DNA of 50,000 nt, taken from NCBI RefSeq assembly GCF_964340395.1, contig NC_135555.1, positions 19,130,615 through 19,180,614 of the forward strand. Direction: 5' to 3'. Each line of letters begins with the position of its first letter. Position 1 is the first letter of the stretch. The notes beneath the pieces were generated by a model. The model was not told the DNA's origin and made no database searches. It saw only the letters and a list, made by a program, of their open reading frames with translations. The position numbers were made by a program, and so were the translations under genes. Source of the DNA: Glandiceps talaboti. Taxonomy: Eukaryota > Hemichordata > Enteropneusta > Spengelidae. Below, piece by piece: positions 1 through 11,500 of the stretch.

Positions 1-1202
1 ACCGCCATGTTACAATCAACACATTGAAGGCAGATAAGGCTTTAGTACACACACACTTCAAAATAAACGTCTTTGTATGTTAATGGAAGCACATGATTCG
101 AGCCTGAGAAAGCAGAACCATATGTAAATCAAATGAACAAGAAAACGTGGAACTAAATTCCCACTGTCATGAAGTTTAATAAACACAAATATTTTTGTTT
201 CTCACACGAATCACAATATAATCTAAAACTACTAAATTCCTCTTAATTTTTTATAATGAAGAAAGTTTCTGACATAGAGTCACATATTTGCATTTTTCGT
301 GCTAAAAAATCACTCTTGCACTATCAATAGTAATTGGTAAAACTCAAAATATTTCAAAATGTAAAGATTTGAACACATATTTCATTTTTGGGGGTAAGCT
401 AGGGGAACCTTGAGGTAGAGCACATACGTCATTAGGTGTCATGTGATCTAAACTCATATGGCAGTTATTTGGAAGGAGTACGCATAAATTTACATGATCA
501 ATATTCTCATGATTACGATTGGTTCACAGAATATAGACAAGAATAAAATTTGAACAAAATGCCCGTCACAAATTTCACAAAGACAACAAATAATTTGAGA
601 AAGTCTATACACTTGCAGCCTCACACGGTGCATACACCTTTTTTTCTTTTTTCTTTTTCTTTTTTTTTTGTTGCTTTTCAGTCTCTGTGTGAGTTTGCCA
701 TTGGTCATGAATTTCCCGTTTAAATTTATGAAGATATATGTTGTTGAGCTTCGCTTTTTACAAGTCAACAGATAAACTCACGAAGGGCAAACGACTCGAT
801 AAACTTGTTTTGCATACAATTTATACATGGTCCAAAAAATTGAAAACACAGGAATACATAATTTACTAGTTATACGAATAACATGATGTTGCAATATTTT
901 GTGTGCCTTTCCTTCATAATGTAAACACAAAGAGTTTTGATAATTAGACACGTACTCTATTTTTTTGTTCCACCTGAAATCGCACATATTCATGCTTTAA
1001 ATGACAAATTCACTGTTAAAAATACACAGGTTATGTACTCCCTGAGATACCAATACCAAATACACAGAGAAAATGGGAGGCGACACCATTCTCAAATACT
1101 GTGGCATACTAGGATAGCACATCCAACAAGTAACCAACAATATAACATGACACCCGACTACTATTGTACCCGAAATACCATAAAAACCTAATCTAGCTGC
1201 TA

Positions 1203-1307
1203 GACCTCGGGCTTTCTTCTGAGAGATACGAGGTCAGGCTATCACCCTCACTAGCAACCTTCGGTTGCCTTCACAGTGAGCAGAATAGCCCAAGGGGTCT
1301 TGGCAGC
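1203..1307 (+). other. Structured block with nested stem-loops
   Basis: gacctcg (1203-1209) pairs with cgaggtc (1229-1235). Immediately after it is a three-tier nested hairpin: ggctat (1237-1242) with atagcc (1285-1290), ctcact (1247-1252) with agtgag (1275-1280), and gcaacc (1254-1259) with ggttgc (1263-1268) around loop ttc. A small gtctt/aagac stem follows. All stems are perfect Watson-Crick. I do not recognise an RNA family. It may be part of a transposable element or a non-coding RNA. Confidence 0.35.
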
Positions 1308-1713
1308 AAGACTAATAAAAACCCTGCTGTGTTTTAATTGTCTATGTTTTGAAGAGTTCTTGTACCCAAATATTCATGACGATTCCTACGAACTATTCAA
1401 TAAGACACTTTTTATGAGGAGTTTGAAATCGCACACCGTAATCATACGATTGTGGGCGAGACAAAAAAATGTCTATGTTCTAAAAAAAAAGTTTCTGTTG
1501 GAATTGAATAGTCTTAAAAATGTATTAGAGTCTGCTTTCTGCTAGGAAAAGTAAAAATTTAGATTATTAAAAAGTGAAAACCATGGTGGATGATGTGAAT
1601 TTTACATAGTGCGTTTTTTTTAAAAATAAAGACAGTCTGAGCACTGTGTACTAATCTAAAGAAGTAGTGACACAACAAGGACACATTTGTACTTTTTGTG
1701 AGCTTAACTCTGT

Positions 1714-1715
1714 GG

Positions 1716-1760
<45 letters not shown>
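1714..1760. repeat. (GAT)n microsatellite
   Basis: About 15 uninterrupted trinucleotide copies. Confidence 0.95.
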
Positions 1761-1761
<1 letters not shown>

Positions 1762-2164
1762 GAAAGAAAGCGATTTGTAATAATAAATAAAATTTCAGAA
1801 TAGGAACAAACAGGTTAGTCTACTACAGCAGCACTGGTTGAAGTTGTGATAACTTTTGAACCACCATTTTTTCTATATTTTCTCTTCCTCTCCTAGCATC
1901 TTAGCATTCTGTTTAGTTCTCAGTTGTGACAACAAATAACACTTTCTGGGTGGAACGAGTGAACCATGCTAAAAAAAAATGAAGAAGAAAGGAATGATTA
2001 GTATAGTGAGATTACATTTCCTCAATAGTTATAATGGGTTAAGTGTTTTCTATCTTCGTAAGGTCATTTTATCATTGTTTAAAGTGGTCATATAGATGAG
2101 AATTTGTTATTTTTTTTTATTTTTTATTTATAAACAATTTTACCATGGCTTCCAACTTCAAAAA

Positions 2165-2333
<169 letters not shown>

Positions 2334-2394
2334 GACTGGCTCTACTACATCTACGGCAGTACTGAGCTAGTTGAGTTATGTTAATAACACCTAC

Positions 2395-2572
2395 CGGATA
2401 ACTTCTGGATAAAAGCTGGTTTGTTCTTCCACCATACAAAGATAAAGTAGACAGGTACTCCACTCATAAGGATGGCGACACCAATGCCGGTGTCCTTAGG
2501 GGCAGCATAGAAACCAACAATGATTAAGAAGGCACAAGCAAGGATAAAGATAATTGGCAGCGCCAAATTGAC
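2395..2572 (-). CDS. SLC7A5-like: SLC7 transporter coding exon 9 (last one found)
   Basis: This 178-nt exon has acceptor tatttcag and donor TCC G|gtaggt. It encodes TM11-TM12 ([17 protein letters not shown] and [15 protein letters not shown]). The phase-1 donor requires a further exon for the C-terminal tail. A search of the minus strand of 1-2394 by eye found no convincing short tail exon, so it probably lies beyond the left edge. Confidence 0.92.
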
Positions 2573-5500
2573 CTGAAATAAATGGAAATATGAAATGGCA
2601 TTAAAATACATTTGTTACAAGGATTCAACGAACATTGAAGATGTTTTTTTTGGCATAAAAATAGCTTGTCTAGACAACAGGTTAGACTGTATGATATGTT
2701 GTGTTGTTCAGCCATGTATCTAACAGACAACAGATATGATATGACATGATAAGTAAGAATCACCATGTATATCTCTTGGGCTAGTGTAAACATGAGATAT
2801 GATGTCAAAATTGGTTTGTGCATAGTTGCATCAGACAGCACAATGAACAGTGACTTGAAATGGGCTGTACAAACAATGTGTAGTATTGTTGAGTACAGTA
2901 GATTTGAATCAGCTGCTATTCAGAATTCCTTGTTTTGTTTTAATAGGGTCTTTTAATTTTAAACCACAGACTGCATAAAAGAATACAACAACTGCCTATT
3001 CCTAATACCAAGGTCATGTAAGACTTTGTTCCTCCAGGCTTACAGGACTGACAAAAGCACACAAACTGATGAACAAGATAGTGAAGAAAGTAGCCTTTTA
3101 TGTTTAGTGTATTTTATCAAGCTTGCAATGTATTGTTTTATATCTGTATGTACATTTGTTGTAGTTTTTTTCGATGTATTTAACACCACCTAGACACAAT
3201 CTTCTTGACTTTTACAGTGTTTTGGTTAATAAAGCATTGTAATCAGTAAATGGCTTCATATGGATACATAATAATTGGCCTGAATGAACAAACAAAGTTA
3301 GTTTATTGAGCTTGTGTGACATTGTGTGAGTGTCCCTTACAGTTTGTCTGTTTACATAAAAATATTAATCCTGTGCCTTTCTTTTGTGAGTTTGAAATAC
3401 AATTTTTGTTTTCTTTCACATTGTGAAGCACCCCCCCCCCCCTACCAATAGCTTTTTGAATTTTTGCGCTCCACAAAGTTTTACTCTATCTTCACTCTTT
3501 GAGTATGATTTCATCAGCAAATTAGTACTAACGCAATGTATTTTGTTATACCTCAAGTCTGCAATATACATTTGCCAGATTTACACAAGTTGGGTCGGGA
3601 CAAACATCAAAAAGGCTATGTTCTTTCTGTCCTTAGACCAATTCTGTTTATAGTGTGCTTGAGGGGGATGTAAACTGACAAATATCACCATGCTTTAGAC
3701 AATTTCTTTATCACGTTAAAAGAATTTTCCATAAAGCTGTGATGCTATTGAAAGACCGTTTGACATGTTTGATGTTATTGTGCATCGTATAAAAGACATA
3801 GAATGCAAAACAATGATAAAAGTGCCAATGGCATTGTAGCACAACTGTTGATGATACACTTTAATTTTCTGTAATGATTAACGTGGTCTTCTTGCTAGAC
3901 ATACATTCTTTGAAGATTTATTCCCATGCCTTCCCATCCATGGTGTTAATGTTAAACCTGCTATATACACCATCATTTAATGTTACTATGGGCACTATCT
4001 TGTCTCTCGGCATACCTGAATACAATTTTGCAATGCTCATTCATTTACCTTCCCATCATCAGCGTTATTTTGGCATTATATGTCATTATTTGGGTGTGGT
4101 CTTGTTGCTAAGGGCATTTGCATATTTTAAAATGATTCATCATGTCATGAACAAATCTAAATTTACACTCCCTACAGAATGTTCCCACCAAATTTCAGGT
4201 CAATCTGCCCAGTAGTTTTGGAGCTTAAGTCTTTTGACCAAAAATCACATTTTTTCACCCAAAATGCACATCTCTGCTGCAATCATTTTCATTTGAACAA
4301 TATTTCATCTAGACACCACAAGTAATGTCCCCACCAAATACCAAACCAATTGGCCTGGCGGTTTTGGACTTTAAGTCGTTCACACACACACACACACACA
4401 CACACACATTTCTCGATGACTATAGCACTACTGAACCTAGTTCAGTTGTGCTAAAAAAACTAACTACAAAATGTCTCACAAAGATTTGAACAAAAAGGAC
4501 GGAAAAGTATTTATATATGTAACAAAAGAGGAACAGTTAATGATATTTATCACATGTTTGAGCTAGTTCTGAATTGACAGTTACTTCTGTTATTTAAATC
4601 ATTCTATTATGGGACTATCAAAAAGCTCTTCCGTATGTGTGAATGCCTTTGTAATCTTCTCTTTATGTCTTTTGATAAATCCTACCTTGATAGGCCTGGG
4701 AAGATCCGGTTTCTTCCAGCGAAGATACAGCATACCACAAATGGCAGTCCCAATAGATAACCATGTAATAAAACTAAAGTAATTGATCAGAGTTCCAATG
4801 TCTTCGGCCAATAGGTACATCAGAGATAATAAACACTGTCAATAAAAACAGAACAATATGAGTGGACTGTGGTGGCTTTGAAATGTTCATCACAAAAGGA
4901 GGCACAAATTGGTTGCCTCTTTTGCAAGCTGAAAGAGTATTGTCAATTGATTAGCCTTGAAACTTGACTATTTGACTCGACATACTTGCTCAGCAGAGTT
5001 CTGAGAATAACAGTCAGGCCAGATAGCCTTAGTCTCTTGGCAACTACAGAGTCGACTTGTGACAACTCTGCTATTCTCTGATTGCAGGTTGTGGAATGTT
5101 CCCCTAAACACACGAAGAAACTATATAGTTTTTGTCACTTACAAGCTTGATCAAAGGTTTTTTTTTAACACAGCCTTTCACTCCTTTCCTCCCCCCCCAA
5201 AAAAAACAAACAAAACCAAACAAAACAAAACCAAACAAACAAACAAAAACCAGCCAACCAACCTTTAAAGGCAAGGTTTGTGACATTATGATTACGTTTA
5301 TTATGTGGTTTGAAAAGTCACATTTGCTCCAACAGAAGACAGCTGTCACTGCATATCTACTCAATGTTAACAGTGTCAATCACACTTTGCTATATAATCT
5401 TATTTCCCCAGTTGTGTGAGGTTTTACATAAAAGTAAAATAATATACATTAATATTGAAACTATTAATACATCTCAGTCTAATGTGAATCACATTACATT

Positions 5501-8500
5501 TATGCAAACTAATAATTTCACCAAAAACCCCCATTTTTTATAACTATCATAGGCAACCGTAACTATTTTTCATAATTGTTTTACTTATTCTTGATTTATT
5601 CATGATGTGTATACTCTCCAATGTATGGGTGATTGCCGAGTGATCACAACTGTATCTAGATCTAACAATTTATAATTCATTGACAAACAAGTAATCTGGT
5701 CCATACTACAACTATTTACATATGGACATCAAGCCACTATACCATCAAAGATTAGATGGTTGTCTTATTGTAAGAAATAGTACTTCAGTTACAGTTAATC
5801 TTTTATCCATTGTGATTATTTTTCCAAAGTGGTATAGTTTAGTGTAATCCATGGCATCAAATCTCAAGATCTCTCTTTAGTCTAGTTCTGTCTGTGACAA
5901 TGAATCTCAGAATCTCTCTTTAGTCTAGTTCTATCCATGGCATCAAATGTCAAGATCTCTCTTGTACTAAGTTGTAATCTAATGCTATCCGTGACATTGA
6001 ATCTCAAGGTCTCTCTTAAAGTCTTCCTCAATAAGGTTTTGAGATGAAATTTCAAATTCAACAGAAGCAGTCCACACAGTCACTAATATCATGTCCTTGT
6101 TAATCAATCACAGAATTCTGCGCAATAATACTTTAGAATTCTTTGGGGGCATTTATGTAATGTCCAAATATGGTATATTTGTCAGCGAAGGTTACTACAT
6201 ATACATTGTTTAGTTTACATCAATCTAACAGTTTAGGGTTTACTCATTTGCATAAACAACTTTTGGTTCATGATTTCTCTTTGAGCTGGACAGAGTAAAG
6301 AGATGATTTTATCCCATGTTTAAATCTAGACTAAATGCAGTGTGTCCAGAAAAAAAAGCAATGACTTACTGTTAAAAGCAAAGATGGGGTCGGCGTCTTC
6401 TTCTTAAGATCAATCATACCCAATACATCAGGCAGCTGGTTCTCACGGGCTCCAACGAAAAAGATTCTAGCAATGAAAACAGAATACGATCACAAAGATG
6501 GTAGATAACTAGGATTGTGATTATCGAAATCATTCATTTTTAATCACAATAAAACTCGAAAGGAGGAAGAAAGTCGTGGATTAAAACTGAATTACAGTAT
6601 CCAATTTCTCAACAAGAAAATCAAGTTCTGCAAATAATTCACCATTTTCTGGAAAGGGACATACAGTTCTTGTTCACTTAAACCAATGGTAGAGGATTTT
6701 ATTGATAGGTAAAATATCTAAATAAACGAAAGCTGAATTCATTTGGTATTTTTAAGGTAATTTTCACTGGTAAAAGTACATGTATTTGACTCACTGAATT
6801 CTTACCAACAAGTCAATATGTTGGCTATCTGAGCTGAAGCATACTAGTACCTAACCATCGCCTGCTATTGGCAAAAATCAAACCTAGTATATTATATAGC
6901 CGATTTGATGGCAGAACTTAGTATATGCATGGATGTATTAGTGAGACTAATACATCCATGGTATATGTGATGTACAATATTAGGAAAACCCCTTTTATGC
7001 CAGCAACTGTAACATCACCAGATGAAAAAAATAACATTGTACAGTAAAATCGCATATTCAGTAAACCACTTGTGAGTGATAAAGGTTTTAACTCAGACTA
7101 AACATTCAACTGTTGCCATTCAACTGCGTTGTTGTAGTTCATGGTTTTGCCGATCTAATCCCTCAAACCATGCTCAAACATATTCTGCCATTTTAGTAAA
7201 TTGCGCCCTCTCACGACGTCACGGAAAAATACATCTGTTTTATTTAAATTTCGACAGCTTACCTTGATCCGGTCAGCAGGGATCCGTTGACACTACCGAA
7301 GGTAGAAAGTGATACGAACACTGGGATGATCCAGGCCATGATGCCAAGAGTCCAGTTACCAAAAGTCTATGAATGAGAAGACGAGAATGTATAAATACCG
7401 ACGCTAAAACAATCACCTACAAAGAATGTGTTGTTGACATCTTAGCGTGACGAGAAACCCGAGGCTACTAGAATTACATTCCATGACATACATAGTCTGC
7501 TACATATCGGTTACCTGGGGTTTCATAATAACCTCCAGTATTTTTGTTACGACAAACAGTAGATCGCCTGTATGTATACATACTGGTAATATGGGTCAGG
7601 GGTATTTTAATACGACCACGGCTGGGTAATGTTAGCATTAGACTTAACACCTTATTGGTTCTATTATTGAGAGGGATAATATTCCATTGCTTTTGCGACA
7701 AAAGCATTCCTATGCAACAAGAAACTTATAAATTGAGATGCACCTGCTGGAGAATTTAAAAAAAAAAAAAATAGGGCATGGACCGGTCGACATGTCAGAG
7801 AACGCGGGGGCCTTTTCATTGCAGACGTGTTAAGACATATCTTTCGGCTGGCGACGCATATATACGGAACGCGGTGTCTCGTCTTTGTCGCGAACAATCA
7901 AACATTCGAGAACGATGTAATGATACACAGAACAATTGCCTAGAGGAAACAATAATTCCTTCGTCAATATCGACAGTCACAAATCAAGTCAATATTCTCT
8001 CTCTTCGGAGATTGTACAAAGGATCTAACAATCTGTAATTCTAGACAATAAATACATTTTGTATCTCGGGGGGAAAACATACCCAAAGCATTGTGTGTCA
8101 TGTCAACCGAAGGTGACGCGATAGGATGACGAAGACTCAGATGACACAGGACAAGAATAAAATGCACGAGACGAGATGGATAGACTTACAATGTGATGTG
8201 ACCTACTTTCCTTGTTGAGGATGTGGTCTAGATTTTAATGAACCGCGATTATGTGGCCTCACGACAATATCACAGACGTACATAATATCGCTGAGAGCAT
8301 AAATGCTGCCGACACATTTTTTTGACAGGCGAACCGAACCAAATCCGCAACATTTTGCTAGAGGCCACCATAATACCTTAACCCTACTGTTTACGTTGTA
8401 AATATAATATTGCAGGTTTACAAAGTACATTGTATACATGGAAGTTTGTCGCTCAACACTACGATACCCGACCCTTTAAATAAACAGTAATACAGTACCG

Positions 8501-11500
8501 TTCCAGGCGTAACATTTGCGTACCTATAACAAGATGGACATCATTGGGCACCGATCAGAGAGTTACACGATAGGTCGTTGTAGAGAGGTCTCTCTCCAAC
8601 GTTCTCCCATTATACCATAGGATCCCCCCCATACCTCCATGGTTATGCGTAAGTTAGACCATAGACCCCTTTGTGTAGGTTCTATGGTTAGACCTCAGAA
8701 CACTACAATGTCAATGGTCTGAGGCTAGACTAGAATTCAGATGATAGAGATGACTCGACTGTAAGACACGTCGCGTTGTTCAGCCCTACAGGCTTCTGAA
8801 CCGCGACTGTGAGTGGCAGTTGATAGTGTGGCACGAATGTTATATCTCACAGACTACACGAAAGTGTGCAAATACATGAATTTTTTCACCTGCGCTATAG
8901 CGACTATAGTGGTCTGGGATATTGGGCGACAAAAATCATAAAGAAAAGTAAAAACGAACGTCTAACCGGTAAATATTCTATAATATACGTGTATTTCTGT
9001 AAGGTATTCGCTTTTGATATCCCTCGTAGCCTCGACTCCATGCGAACGGGAATTTTGAATTTTGATATCCCCATCTAATAATGAATTTAAAACCCCCATT
9101 CGCATGGATTGTAGGCTATATCCCTCGAGACAAACATTGTCAGCACACGCATTTTTTTTTTTGCTACCGTTTTCATACCATAGACCCTCCCTGGTGGAGG
9201 GTCTATGATCATACCGACCATTGTGGATGGGAGACAATACTTCATTGTTATAGCTGATAATTTATAGCCTTCAATTCCTCTCAAATAAACTATTGTGCGC
9301 CACTACTCTATCGTTTCTGAAAACAAAGGCTGCTCAACAACTCTCAGCCATTGTCTGCAAATATTGCTATTGTTTAGCAAATGACTCAAGTTCTGACTTG
9401 ATTTCTACCTCACAGACATGTCATTTATTTCATTTGTTCTACTGTCAGTGTTTCACCAGGTCAATACACAAATGGCAGGCACGTACACACACGTTTTTTT
9501 TCTATCGTTCTTTAACTTTCTGACTGGTATGCCGCGGGGCGACACTTGATGATGACGTCAACGCGTGACGTCACATGGTCGTCACTGATCATAGCTCGTG
9601 GTGAACATATTGCACAGGGTGACTTTATAAACCAGTACAATTAAATAATTTTAAGATTTTGTCCTCAGTTTTTGTACAACATGAGAGTTTAAACGAGACA
9701 CATTTACCTATTTGTTCATTTTGTTATTTTTTATTTGTTTGTGTCGTTACTCAGAAAGTATTCGCCTTTAAAATTATTTTCAACATGGATGTATTCGATG
9801 TAAGGTCCTAGCACGGGTAATCGGGCTTCGATAGTTCTGTTTAAGACAAAACAAAAACCAAACAAACAAATATATCAACACTAGTAAAAATGGCAGACAT
9901 GCACAGCAGAGTAATTATGGGAATTATAATATATGGACACCCCGCGTAATCACACTATATCATATGAATAAGTTAGAAATGCTATCTCCACAGTGACCAT
10001 TTCACATATTATAATTCTTATTGCATAGCAACACTGTTCACATTGGTATGTAATTACTATGTCAGTGCTTTTCTGGCTTTTTTTCTGTGTTTGTTTGTTT
10101 TGTTTTTTTGTACACATAACTATGCCTGAGCCCCTGCGGTATTACATGTAGTAAGAAAGTCTTCAAGCAGTCGAGTGCGTTTGCAACGTATGGTGCAGCA
10201 AGTGTAAATGGGGCACGTCGTCGTGACAAAGGATAGACCCCCAGGTGTGAACAAAAGTGGCATCGGAAGTTTTGGGAAATGAAAAATGTTACATTTTACT
10301 CGAAGGGGTCAATGACCTGAGTGACGCTTTTATTCGTAATCTAAACGACTGTCTCTAATTAGATGCATTCATTCTTAACGCTATCAACGTGAATGGCATT
10401 TGAATAACTAAATATACTTAAACTGCATAATCAAATAACTGATGCTAGATTTTGTTTAAGAAGGAAAGGTTGAGATTTCCGTAAAGATATCAACAACCTG
10501 AATAGACAACAATCAACAATAATAAACCTGAAAGCGTCTTTATTTATTTATTTATTTATCTATCTATTTATTTATTTAGAGAGTGTATTGATCCCCTTAC
10601 AGTTGAAGAGGTCGTCGCACTACTTCATACTGATGAACCCTTGTTTGATCGATATTGAGACCTTGAAGTCTGTTTATCCTGTTGGCTATATCTCCATCAT
10701 CGCAATAGTGATATAGTTGACTTGTCCGTTCTTACACGTAACTTCTGACCACAGGGACACGTATTATTGCTTAGATTGCCGTTTTCTTAAAGCAAATACC
10801 GTACGAATCCTGCTGCTACAAATGTATCAATCTCTATACAAGGAGATATAACTGTTATTTCCTCGCAGGAAGGAAACTATAGTCAATACGTTGTTATATT
10901 TAGCCCGTAGACATGGAAAACAACGATCTAGGAAACACTACACACCCCTCTGGTTCTGACTGACAACGCCCATTTCAAGACACTGTTATATTTAGGCATG
11001 TAATCGCAGACCATGGACCAAAACTGCGTGCTCAGATAGAGTAAAGTGCCTTCCTCCGAAACTGGGACGACCACCACTCCCGGCCACCACTACCGTCACA
11101 AATCTCTCTATCTATTGCTATATTACATTTTACTAGTCTGTAGTTCATGTGTAGTTTGGTGCTGGGTAACGAAAGTTGCCAGCACTTAATAATGTATAGT
11201 GTTTTAGTAACTCTGCCATTTCAAGTTGTGTCATCGGGTCATCTAAGTACATTTTCGGAAAGATAGTTTATGCAGTTGAGTACGAAGTGGCAACCTCACT
11301 CGTTGTCATCGTTGAATATATATATATATAGTTTTGGTAGTACTGGAACTCTTTCTTGGGTGTAACTCGGAGTTTCACGCATATTGCGATCATCAGAGTG
11401 TCTGATGATCGCAATATGCGTGAAACTCCGAGTTACACCCAAGAAAGAGTTCCAGTACTACCAAAACTATTACGCTCTGCCACTGCGGTATAGAGCACTG

